This document shows positions 48,823 through 60,399 of a DNA stretch of 64,000 nucleotides, piece after piece (within the stretch, counting starts at the first letter, position 1; each line of letters starts with the position of its first letter). The notes below the pieces were generated by a model. That model did not search any database. It was not told where the DNA came from and saw only the letters and a program-made list of their open reading frames with translations. Source of the DNA: Chiridota heheva. Lineage: Eukaryota; Echinodermata; Holothuroidea; Apodida; Chiridotidae. Both the position numbers and the translations under genes were made by a program. Where the stretch lies: the NCBI GenBank assembly GCA_020152595.1, contig JAIGNY010002010.1, forward strand, positions 124,001-188,000, read 5' to 3'.

Positions 48823-49860
48823 AGATCAGAAAATTGGCAGCTGGGAAAGATTCATTACACTAGGGAAAAACAAAGAAAGTCTAGCAAACTTTCTCTGCAC
48901 ACAAATGATAAATCATCCCTGTGAAGATCCTAACAAGGAGCTGGTTCTTGGCGGTGGTTTCTCAAACTCAGATGAGGCATGGTCTTCGTCTGGCAGAGAT
49001 GTGTCAAATCTGCGATCAAACCACGAGGAGGCTGACACGCGTATCCTACTTCATGCTCAAGATGCAAAGAACTCAGGATTTCAACTACTTAATATTGTAT
49101 GCCGTGATACTGATGTGTTGGTGCTTCTTGTATATCATATGCCCAACCTATGTCAACAAGTGTGGATGCAAGGAGGGACAGCAAAAAAACAATCTTTCAT
49201 TCCTGTTCATCATATCCAAATTGATGACAAGGCAAGAGCATCATTGCTTGCATTTCATGCCCTTACAGGCAGTGACACAACAAGCCAATTTGCTGGAATA
49301 GGCAAAAAATCGGCGTGGAAGGAATTTGTAAAGCACCCACAACTGCTTGAGCGGTTAGGTGAAGCTCAAGTTCCTGATAAAAAGGCTATGTCTGATGCGG
49401 AAGCATTTGTTTGCAAATTGTATGATCCATCTACTGAATCAAGTAAAATACAAGAAATCAGAAGTGCATTTTTTCACAAGGTGAAAACAAATGTTGAGAC
49501 ACTACCACCTACTGCAGATGCTCTACATCTGCACATTAGAAGAGCCCATTACCAGACATGTGTATGGAAGATGGCTCTTGAACAAAATCCATCACTACCA
49601 TCTCCAGAGGAGAGCGGCTGGTTTCTTAGTACAGATGGAATCCTGAAACCGCGCCTTCTCACAGTGGACTCAATGCTAGAAACGTGGCCAGAACTTATAG
49701 CATGCAGTTGTCCTCTCCAGGGTTTGCGGTGTGCAACACGCAGATGCAAGTGTACTTCCATGAAAGTTCCTGCACTCGAGGATGTTCATGCACAGAGTAC
49801 TGCCGAAATCCACAATCTTTGCCTTTTAATATACTATGATGCAGTCATTTCTCAAATATA
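48783..49860 (+). pseudogene. transposon protein, second half of FEN/XPG-like nuclease and Cys-rich tail
   Basis: From a shift near 48785 the protein continues KGIETRVTSRDQKIGSWERF, then SNHEEADTRILLHAQ and NIVCRDTDVLVLLVYH, IPVHHIQIDD, LLAFHALTGSDTTSQFAGIG and KKSAWKEF. The HEEADTR and RDTDVLVLL pair mirrors the E-x-EA(D/E) and D-x-D motifs of the XPG I-region, completing the metal site. AFHALTG.D could be the helix-hairpin-helix-like region. The C-terminus CSCPLQGLRCATRRCKC, followed after a shift near 49760 by CTRGCSCTEYC, is a Cys-rich, probably zinc-binding tail. Confidence 0.7.
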
Positions 49861-49997
49861 CCTTGTATGAGTTTTTGTTTTCATATCGTAGCAAGCTATG
49901 TTTTCCTTTAAATAATCTCAAGTTGAAACAGTTGAAGTCAGCTTCCAGCAATGGTGTTTGGGAAATAATTTATGAAAGCTATCCATTTCAAAATCAA

Positions 49998-50690
49998 ATA
50001 TGGCCGCCATTCCGCCATTTTGGAACTAAAAATGGCCACCAACATCAAATTTATCCAAATAATTAAATCACCAGGTTTTATTTTACTTTGAATCAAATTT
50101 ACATACACCCACCTTAATTTTCTTTCAATATACTGAGAAGTGCAAGATATACTGAATGGAACAACTTTTTGATGTTTTGTCTAAAGTTCGAAGTAGAAAC
50201 AAACCTTTGGGGGCCATTTTGAAAACAAAGATGACGAGGTTTCCAAAAAAATTCTGAATGATACACGCTCTATATTTTATTTCAGTAACAGCTGTGAATG
50301 AACTATTATCTATCATCATCTTTAAACTTAAAAGTTACTGTGAAAATATGTTCTGTTTAAATTATCTGGAAAATGGCGGCCATTTTGAATTTCAAGATGG
50401 CTGCCAACTGCTGAACATATATATTCTTGTTAAGACTTTTTATTCTATATAAGATCAACATTTCTACCAGTTATTCAATGTGAACCTTACCTAAAACATG
50501 CCAAAATACTCATATTTCTATAAAATATGCTCTATTTGTGCCATTTTGAAATTAGAAATGGCGCCACCTCAATATTTTTTTGGTGGAAACAGGTTTTTAG
50601 ACTCTTATACACCTAAACTATTAATTAAAATCATTTCCCGACTTGTACCCAAAATGTTTAGCACTTGTCATTTTTTGGCCATTTGCAACC
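49998..50690. repeat. right subterminal ATGGC/GCCAT motif cluster
   Basis: ATGGCCGCCATTCCGCCATT (49999), AAATGGCCACC (50030), GGGGGCCATTTTGAAAAC (50208), AATGGCGGCCATTTTGAATT (50372), AAGATGGCTGCC (50394), GCCATTTTGAAATTAGAAAT with GGCGCC (50539-50565) and TTTTTGGCCATTTGC (50674) mirror the left arm. Confidence 0.6.
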
Positions 50691-50811
50691 AGACTATTAA
50701 TCCTGTATTGCAATATTGTGCATGCCAAAATTTCCCCAATAAGGGTAATTCAGCTGATGTCACGAGGTCACGTGACTTTGTTTACATCAGCATTTTGTGG
50801 ATCAAAACCAC

Positions 50812-51210
50812 TGTCCATGAAGCAATATCTTTCATACGGTGAAATGGTCAGTCAATTATTCACAGTTAATGCACATTATTACCTTAGGCATTATGATACA
50901 CAGCTATTTTCATAACCAGTTTGAAAACAAATTCCTCCCACTAAAACACCTAACACGGATGAGTGATTTCAATCACAAAAGGGCCTTGATTATTCAGCTC
51001 TGGCTTTGTGTAATCTTATACACAAATAACCTTGGACTACTTGGCTGTGGTGTGCATGGGAATGGCAGATAAACAATCATTGTTTAAAGCGGACACACAA
51101 TATACACTGAACAGGAAGTCGGGTTGGTAATTGTCATACCCGACTTTTCAGGATTAACTCAGATGTCGGGTGCGGGTAGGCTTAAAGAGAAAGTTTTTGG
51201 CATGTCGTCT
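50812..51210 (-). repeat. SINE-like element (family 1), 5'-truncated copy inside the transposon arm
   Basis: Inverted relative to 17394-17790, with shared words CATGCCAAAAA, TTTCTCTTTAAGCCTACC, TGTTTATCTGCCATTCCCAT and AATCACTCATCCGTGTTAGG. It lacks the tRNA-like head. It explains the open frame at 50839-51072, which is a mirror of one at 17443-17727. Whether the repeat inserted here or is an original part of the arm is not settled; the 569-bp derivative lacks it. Confidence 0.65.
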
Positions 51211-51372
51211 GCTGTACACTTAGTTAGACTTACATACATTTGCATGTTATTATATCAGATTATTTTTGTAAGATAATTATGCTGGAATCTTGCTGTGCCG
51301 TTGGTTGCACTAAAAAGTGTGTAAGATTGCTAAGGGAGTTATGAAACTTGATCAGTACATTTGTTATTTTCA

Positions 51373-51419
51373 ATTCTATTATATGAAATAAGGATTATGC
51401 CAGACTTGATGTCTCCTTT
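51373..51419 (-). repeat. right terminal inverted repeat of the 7.7 kb transposon
   Basis: Read inward on the minus strand it begins AAAGGAGACATCAAGTCTGG. It is almost identical to the right end of the 569-bp derivative (19288-19334). Confidence 0.87.
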
Positions 51420-52518
51420 ACGATTTGATCAGGAACCTAAAATGACAGATCCCTGCATTGATAACCATGTAACATTATCCTCGCATTTCCTGCTATTCTC
51501 CCTTGGGATTATATACAAGTATCATACAGTTGGACTATACAGCACAGTAGCACGAATCTTTATGCCCTAATCATGTAGTTCCCCAATTTTCTGGATTAGG
51601 GCATGGAAGTATTTACATTGAAAATCATGTATCACACAATAAAGAAAAAGTCAAAATTGTTTTTGATATCAAAACTTTATTTATTTATTTAATCTAAACA
51701 ATTGATACAGCAGTAGCCAAACTTGTCTACTAGTGTTCCACAAAGAATAAAATATCAGAAATCTTCCATAACATCATGAAACTTTCCCTCTAAAAAACAG
51801 AAAATGAGCTCTAAATGATGCGCATCATTCAAATTGATTTAATCCTAATAATGCATCACAACGCAAACGTACAACGTGATTGCCTGCATCCTTCTTCGGG
51901 CTCACGCGACAGAGCGTATGAATTTCACTCGAGCATGTTTGAATTACGCACTCAGCATACCTAACTACCATTCCATTTCTGAAGCCGTAAACAACCAAAT
52001 AAAGTAGCAAAGTAAGTGTGGAAAAAGGCTCATTTCCTCAGGAATTTCGCTTTGTAAACTGTAATGAATACGGTACACGTAATTGCTTTCTCAGACTAAC
52101 CGAGTTGCTTTCTTGTAAACATTAGGTTTTAAAATTTTAAGGTGTATAAATTTTCGCTTAGAAGAAAATGGTGTCGCTCCAACAAAGCAGTGTACTTGTT
52201 TTTTACATAGAAATGCATAGTGAGTCGTTCTCACTAACAGTACAGTGGATTACAGCATGTACTTGACCTTGACCAATTTTTTTTCTTCTTTATATTGTAC
52301 AGTATTGCGCACTAAGGCTTAGTAATCAAAATAATTTTACAGGATGCCCCTCCCCACCCCCTCACAACACACATTAGGCCCCAGAGAAATCTAATTGCTG
52401 CCTACTGTACATGATACAAACTGATTTTAATCAAAAAAGCATCTTGTTGCATATGCAAACAAAAAATGGGAAATACACTACTGTAAATCAAATCCACACT
52501 TGAGGCTGAGCCATAGTG
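51420..52518. other. sequence without firm feature
   Basis: The part 51830-52220 is less A/T-rich with some CpG words and a minus-strand open frame (51825-52010) without known motif. It could hide a short first exon of the upstream carrier gene, but I could not identify one. Confidence 0.35.
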
Positions 52519-52859
52519 ACCCATCAGACCAGTGCTTGACCCATCAGGCCAGTGCTTGACCCATCAGACCAGTGCTTGACCCATCAGGCCAGTGCTTGAC
52601 CCATCAGGCCAGTACTTTACCCATCAGGCCAGTGCTTGACCCATCAGGCCAGTGCTTGACCCATCAGGCCAGTGCTTGACCCATCAGGCCAGTGCTTGAC
52701 CCATCAGGCCAGTGCTTGACCCATCAGGCCAGTGCTTGACCCATCAGGCCAGTGCTTGACCCATCAGGCCAGTGCTTGACCCATCAGGCCAGTGCTTGAC
52801 CCATCAGGCCAGTGCTTGACCCATCAGACCAGTGCTTGACCCATCAGGCCAGTGCTTAT
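52519..52859. repeat. 20-bp minisatellite, 17 copies
   Basis: The unit CCATCAGGCCAGTGCTTGAC repeats with hardly any variation (a few AGACC, one TACTTTAC), so the array is probably recent. It abuts a SINE-like fragment at 52860. Confidence 0.97.
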
Positions 52860-53100
52860 CCCCGGTTTGGCGTTTTATTTGATGTAAGCTGATGATGAGG
52901 GCACATGGCTCCCTCAGGATGGGACAGTCTGTTGCATGCAGTACATGCTGATCCTCACTTACAGCTGAGTGAACTGCAGCGAGTAAAGTGTCTTGCTCAA
53001 GGTCATAAATGCAGCACTTGTAAAAGGAGTCCAAACGGGCATTTTTTGCATACAAGCATGACTCCTTACCCATGAGCAACTGCACCTCTCACCCAGTACT
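52860..53100. repeat. dispersed SINE-like repeat fragment, second copy
   Basis: It shares AGTAAAGTGTCTTGCTCAAG and a distal CCATGAGCAACTGCACCTCTC with the fragment at 3590-3760 (AAAGTGTCTTGCGCAA, ACCACTGCACCTCC). Confidence 0.5.
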
Positions 53101-53171
53101 GCACATACAGATACTGTACTTGTATCTGTATGTCAAAAACCAGATCCTTTTTGAACAGATATACATTAGTA

Positions 53172-53746
53172 CTTTCAGGGAATTTCATTTTTTTCTTATA
53201 TGATAAGAAATAATTTGTAGAAACAAAATGGTGAAAAAACTGTTTATATCTTATTCCGTTTAGAAGTTATAACAATTTATAGAAAAGAAAAAAGTTCTTA
53301 AAAACACCTCGTACAGTATACATGTTATGTCCTTCAGCTTGGTAATGTCATCAAGGCAATTCCAGCACAATTCTTATATATTTCTTATAAATTTAATCAC
53401 ACTTCTTTTTACATTATCGAACAGCATTTTAGGTTCATTATAGAGACAGGGTGGAATATATAATTTACAAGAAAGCATTTTGTTTTTTTCTTGGTGTACA
53501 TCACATTTTGAATGAGAAAGAAATCCATATCATTTCTAGGTAAATACTAAAGACATTCTGTTGAAATTGTCTCTATGACATCACAGATGTTGCCATTTAG
53601 TTACTTTTGTCCAAATTCACAAATACTTTAAAATTTTGTAACTTCTAAATGGAATAAGATATTAACATAAGTTTTTTCACAACTTTGTTTCTAAAAAATT
53701 TCTGTATCATATATGAAAAAATGAAAATCCATGGGAATATTCCTTT
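53172..53746. mobile_element. AAAGGAATATTCCC MITE, copy 3
   Basis: The right end CCATGGGAATATTCCTTT is intact; the left end near 53172 (TTCAGGGAATTTCATTTTTT) is worn. Arms are inverted: AAACAAAATGGTGAAAAAAC at 53221 mirrors GTTTTTTCACAACTTTGTTT at 53670. Confidence 0.7.
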
Positions 53747-54256
53747 AAAAAAGGTTGTCCATTGTGTGTGTACAGTGTGAGTTACTGCTGTCTTGAGCAG
53801 TAGACGACTGATCTACTGTACAGTAGTACATGTAGGCCTATGCAATACGGTGCTACAAGATTAAAATAATAGGCATATATTAAGGTTATTTTAATGCAAC
53901 CACCATACTGTAACGTTTAGGATTTATACAGTATAATTATAAGCCAATGTAGCCTATGTGGGAGACCATCAGTCAAGGCCAATTCTCCAATACCTTATAC
54001 TGTATATGTAACAAGAGTTTGGAATGACTCAATAAAGTAAGGACTTATGAAACTCTTGTAAATTCTTGATTTATTGCAAATAAATTCTAAGTAGAAATCT
54101 TCAAAAAAAAATTCAAACAATTTAATGATTGGCAAGTAGTACATTTGAACAAGTTTTTACAATATTTATGTTTTGCATACATTCAACCTTTTTTATTAAT
54201 TAAATAATAGCTTATCAAACTTCCATTTATTAAACATACTGTATGCACAATTTGTG
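53747..54256. other. sequence without recognisable feature
   Basis: A/T-rich, with scattered TACTGTA words. No array, element end or exon was found. Confidence 0.4.
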
Positions 54257-54633
54257 ATTCTTGAAGCAGATTTAACAAGAGGTGATAGATCTAAATGGAA
54301 ATTTATGCACATTTATTAAACATACTGTGCGCACAATTTGTGACATAGTTGCAAGCAGCCCAAAGATACTAGTTGTATCATATCTTTACAAGCAAATTCT
54401 GGTCTTTAAAATTCAGCCTAAAAAAAGTCTTTCACAGCTAAGTCAGCAACCCCCTGGTAAAATGTACATGGCATGATTATTATCGAGATGTTCCATATTC
54501 CACTGGCAATTGCTACTATGTCTGATTACAATCTCAACACATACTGTTGTGTGATATAGAGTCAACTACAGATACAAAAGCTTGTAAATCTGCATTTAGA
54601 TCTATCACCTCTTGTTAAATCTGCTTCAAGAAT
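54257..54633. repeat. perfect 41-bp inverted repeat around a 295-bp spacer
   Basis: Positions 54257-54297 and 54593-54633 are exact reverse complements (start ATTCTTGAAGCAGATTTAAC), with an abrupt end on both sides. The outer flanks show no clear duplication. The spacer contains a copy of CATACTGT.CGCACAATTTGTGA also present just outside the left arm (54236-54256). Confidence 0.85.
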
Positions 54634-54640
54634 TTGAAAA

Positions 54641-56430
54641 CATTTTGCTCTATAATTTTGAGAAAGACAACCATACTTGGGAAATTTTGTGATCGTCATC
54701 ACTTTCCCTGGCTCTTGATATGTTCTGCAGTATTCATCGTCATGGCAATGAAGAGGTGTGAGATTACGTAAATGTACAATATCATGCAAGTAAATATAAC
54801 ATAACCTGAAGGTGCATTTTTGATAAAATCACAAAATGGCTTTCAATCTGCAGTGGGTTGTACAGTGTGTGAAGTATTGCACAGTGCTGCAGCACATACA
54901 TACTATGCACATGCATCTACTAAATTAAATTGAGTTCTCTGATGATACAGGTAACACGGGTGCATTTTTCTTCATATTCTATCAAATACAGACACTGCAC
55001 ACTTTTAATCAGGGTTTGAAAAACCACTCGCCCGCTCGCCACAGGCGAGTAAAAAAAAAAAAATTGAAATATTATAATATACTATAGGCTTACACACTTA
55101 AGTAAGCCTCACCAAGTTTGGCAAGTAACTTTTTTTGTATTTTTCCAACCCTGATCATACCTTAGATAAACATTAAAACCATCATCCTGAAAAAATACTG
55201 CTCTTGCAATTCAGATAGACTCTACTATTCATCAAAAGCAAAACTAAAACAGGCAAATTTAACAAAAAGTAAAGTATAAATTATTGTATGTTTGTTTCAA
55301 TGAAATTAACTACAAAACCTACAAGCAATCGGTAGTTTTTTTCATTATACTGCATCTCAAATTTCTAAATTACAACCCATGTAGCAAAAAGAAACAACTT
55401 TTTAGCTCAGGATAGAGTGTAAAACTACAACAAGATTAGCATCTAATCTATAATAAATTCATATGTTCAGTATCTCTGATAAAATTTCTTGACAAATCTT
55501 TCTGACCATCTGACAAATTGCCACTTTGAAGCCTTGGAGCAGTCAGGTGAAATTGTATCCAAATATCGAGTATATATCTCTGGTCTCAAGGAATTTTTAA
55601 AGATTCTTGTTTTCTTATGTACAGTGGATTATACCTAAGGGTGTAACCTTACAGTACGTCCAGAAGAATAACAAAGAATTGTAAATCTGAACTTAATTAT
55701 TGCCATTTTTCATTCTGGGGTGATGACATACTGTACACTGTAATTGAAACTCACCAAACACTAGGTATATTTGCATCATGTTAGTCTACAGTGCTTGTCT
55801 TTAAACACTGAAAATATTTAGAAGAAAACAATTTAGTTATTCCTGCATCAATCTAGAATTTATAAATAGTTCAAAAATGAATCGTTTCGGGATTGAAAGA
55901 TAATTATATTGAAATTTTGAGTTTTCTATACCAATTGACCATGAACTAACCTCGTTATGTATAATTTTGTACACAAAAAAACGTAATTATTAAGATGAAT
56001 TACTATGAAGAATCTTAAGGGTAGTACTCGGGGTTTATAAAACAACAGCAAGATCAATTTTGTCTCAACATTTATCATAAATTATTACAAAAGCTATGTA
56101 TATTATAAAAAATGTACTGTATGTCTTTTTAGGGTAGAATAGAGAGCGCCTGGTCAACACCCAAAACAATAATAAAAAGTTATAAAATGAAAGAAAACTA
56201 CTTCGTTCTTGAAGGAATTTAACATTCAAAGCACTGTAGACCACTCCAAAGAGGGTAAGGCTTTAGTTTGACATGACCTGGTGATCATAACCAGTGTCTG
56301 TTTGATCCACAAGTGAGAATGTTGATCAAGAGTGGATGAACATTCTTTTTATCCTGATCTTTTAAAAAAATAATCAGAGACCCAGGTAGGAGGGTGATGA
56401 TCCCTATAGTCAGGATTGCCATTTACCATT
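54641..56430. other. sequence without recognisable gene
   Basis: A short palindromic word set CACTCGCCCGCTCGCCACAG and GGCGAGTA lies at 55024-55050. Nothing else was recognised. Confidence 0.4.
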
Positions 56431-56439
56431 TGACCCTTA

Positions 56440-57900
56440 CAGAAATCACATATATTGCTTCCTATCTGGCATATATCAAGGTGTATAGGGGTGTATAGGG
56501 CTTTATATAGCCATATAAAATTTGATATGATTCCATATATAAGGAAATTTTATTTATATCTCAAGTTTTATGGTAAGGTTTGGTTTAATGGGGTTTAACG
56601 GCATTGTGACAGAGTCAAGCGTGCCAAGAGGGTGTTTAAATAATTAAGATGCAAAGGTTAGGAAAGAGATGCATTGGAAGAGGAAAGGATGGAGAGGAGT
56701 GAAAATATTAGAGGAAATAACTTGTAGATGGAAAGGTGGTAAGAAGGAGAGAGGGGGAGGGCAGTCAGATATATTATATACAGAAGGAATATTTTATTTG
56801 AAATAAAAACTTTATACATTCTGTATAAAGCCAGATAAAGTACATGTATATACAGATGGTATATTTTATATGTATACAGATTTATATGGCTGTATAAAGA
56901 ATGATATACAGTACCTTAGTAGATATATAAAGTTTATATACATATAAGGATGTATACAACTATATAAAGTCAGATATAGCATATACAGAGGGCATGTTTT
57001 ATTGTGCATATACAGATTTATATGGCTTTATAAAGCATGATATACCTATACAAAATTTATATACAAATAAGGATTATACAAGTGTATAAAGCCAGATATA
57101 AGTATATACAGATGGCTTATTTTATATTCATATACAGATATAAATGGCTTTATATATCTTAGTAGATATATGTTTATATACATATATGGAGATTTATATA
57201 TACAAAGGGCGTATTTTATAATATATACAGATTTAAATGGCTATATAAAGCATGATATACCTTTAAGAAGATATATAACGTTTATATGCATATATGGATG
57301 TATACAACTATATAAAGCCAGATATATTGACTTATTTTGTAATTTATTCAGATTTAAATGGGATGATATACATATAACGTTTGTATATAAATGTCTATGA
57401 GAGCCAGATAAAGTTTATACAGAGGGCTTATTTTATATGTATATACAGATTTATATGGCTTTATAAAGCATGATACACCATAGTAGATATAAAAGTTTAT
57501 ATACATATAAGGATGTATACAATTATATAAAGCCAGATATAGTATATACAGAGGCTTATTTCATATGTATATACCTTAATAGATATATACAATTCATATG
57601 CATATATGGATAAGTATACAACTATATAAAGCCATATATAGTATATACAGAGGGCTTATTTTATAATATATACAGATTTAAATGGCTATATAAAGCATGA
57701 TATACCATATAGTACATACATTTTATATACATATAAGGATGTATACAACTATATAAAGTCAGATATAGTTGATACAGAGGGCTTATTTTATATGTTTATA
57801 CAGATTTATATGGCTTTATAAAGCATGATATATTTAAGGAGATAAATAAAGTTTATGAAAAAATATGGATGAATGCAACCTTATGAAGCTGCATATAGTA
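56440..57900. repeat. degenerate A/T-rich tandem array, unit about 100-140 bp
   Basis: Recurring words are TATATAAAGCCAGATATAG, ATACAGAGGGCTTATTTTAT, CAGATTTATATGGCTTTATA and ACATATAAGGATGTATACAA. About ten units are visible. It runs directly into the (TA)n tract at 57904, which probably grew from it. Confidence 0.9.
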
Positions 57901-57903
57901 TGC

Positions 57904-58925
<1,022 letters not shown>

Positions 58926-59524
58926 CACTCTTAGAAAAAGGTTCTTTAAGGTCCCCAGTGGAACCCTAAGGTTCATTACAGAACCTAGAGGTTTTTTGAG
59001 AGGTAGAAGGGTTCTTTCTGGTTGGTCAGGGTTCATTTTGGGACCTTATTCCTTCAGTTTGTAAAAATTCTTTACAATTTTCTATAATTTTCAGAAAAGC
59101 ATCAGACATAATTGACAAATTATTTCTTGAATGTTTAGACCTTAGGAGCAGAGAAATCACTTAAAATACTATTTCAAATATACAATTGTTTCGATAAATA
59201 ATTAGTTTGTGATAATGAAAATGCAGTATTTTCAGATCAATTTATTGACTATAGACTAATGATGTTTGATCCCGTAAATCACAAAAATAAAACAAATGCA
59301 TTCTTAAAACATAGGATACCTACCTTGTAGAAATTTAGAATATAATTTTAGCCAAATCCAATATCAAGGAAAAAATTATGATCTACAAATTTGGAGAAAA
59401 CTTGGGTTGGAATTCAACTTTCTAACACAAACTTTTCACATAATGCCACTTACATTAAACAATGTTAAGATGATTAGAATATCAGCCAATCAATGCCAAT
59501 TTCCACTAACGTCCGCAAAATAGA

Positions 59525-59534
59525 TATATAAAGG
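59525..59534 (+). promoter_or_regulatory. TATA-box-like sequence
   Basis: TATATAAAGG is followed 17 bp on by the locally unusual GC-rich GGCTGCGCGCGGTGGGC (59541). A splice donor-like GAGTGAGT lies at 59667. No following exon was identified, and the whole lies within a transposable element. Confidence 0.25.
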
Positions 59535-59764
59535 AGTTGAGGCTGCGCGCGGTGGGCATTTTTCAATGAGATATCAGCGTAAATTCTATCGCACTCAATT
59601 AAGCTGTACTATACTGTCAACATTAGCAGATTAGACAGGCTCAAAGGATATCGTCATATTGAAAGAGTGAGTTGCGAGTTTTGGTTTAACTTGAAAGGAA
59701 TAATCTCGTGAAATTTTAATGTATGTGATAGGCCTAGGGGACAATAATTAAAAAAATACACACT

Positions 59765-60166
59765 GGGAAAAACTATGTTGATATCTTATTCTGATTCGGC
59801 GATATTGCACTTCAACTGTTCAAAGATTTCACCAGTGTATTAAAAAGTCACCTTGTGGTGTAAAGTGTATTGTCATAATTTTACATTCACGACAATTTTT
59901 ACATATTTCTTTCAACATGAATTACTTCTTTCTAAATAATTGGAAATTTTTGTTCAATTATTGAGTATGCACTTTACTCGAACATATGCTTTTTCCCAGA
60001 TCTGCCTATGACATGTGCCTTACACAGTTTAAAGAAAAGAAGTATTTTTTGTTGAAGTTAAGAATTATCTAGGCTCTATAACGGAATAAGATATCAACAT
60101 AGGTTTTTCACCAAATTGTTTCTTCACTTATCCTCTATGTATGAAAATTCACGGGAATATTCCTTT
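59765..60166. mobile_element. AAAGGAATATTCCC MITE, copy 4
   Basis: The right end CACGGGAATATTCCTTT is intact. The arm AACGGAATAAGATATCAACA (60079) mirrors GTTGATATCTTATTCTGATT (59778) near the worn left end. Confidence 0.6.
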
Positions 60167-60399
60167 AATTATGGTAAAAATCGTACCTCGCCTTAACACA
60201 TGATGGATGGAAATTGCTTCAGTCCCGTTATTTTAAATATAAAACACATATGAATATTATAAACATATATATAAAGAACCCCTATAGGTTCCACCTATAA
60301 CCTTATTTCATAAAGTTTTGAGGTTCATGGGGAACCTACTATATATAGATGGTTCCTTGAAGAACCTCAGTGGTTTCCAAATATGTGACAAGCTATAGA

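Larger units (their letters stand above)
43714..51419 (+). mobile_element. 7.7 kb DNA transposon with nuclease-containing protein
   Basis: The left end AAAGGAGACATAAAGTTTGA and the inverted right end AAAGGAGACATCAAGTCTGG match in 16 of 20 positions, and similarity continues for about 45 bp. Deeper in, the arms remain related: AGTCTGGTTGCAAAT and GCTAAACATTTTGGGTACAA occur in the left arm (43865-43926) and inverted in the right arm (50640-50700). The centre (45130-49860) encodes a large protein on the plus strand, broken by frameshifts. A target duplication could not be fixed: flanks are CTTT and ACGA. A deletion derivative at 18766-19334 proves that these ends mobilise DNA. The superfamily is uncertain; a FEN/XPG-like domain recalls the Academ group, but this needs a database comparison. 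Confidence 0.85.

Noticed and set aside
50839..51072. Host gene mirrored at 17443-17727
   Set aside because: The similarity covers a non-coding SINE-like repeat on both sides of the frames, so the shared peptide is incidental.
43714..51419. piggyBac- or Kolobok-type element with TTAA target site
   Set aside because: TTAA-like letters occur near the ends (GCTTAAAAGG, CCTTTAAG) of the short copy, but they do not form a matching pair at the same offset and are absent from the long copy.
51825..52010. First exon of the carrier gene
   Set aside because: The expected exon has only a few codons ending two bases into a codon before a GT; this frame shows no such end and no N-terminal similarity.
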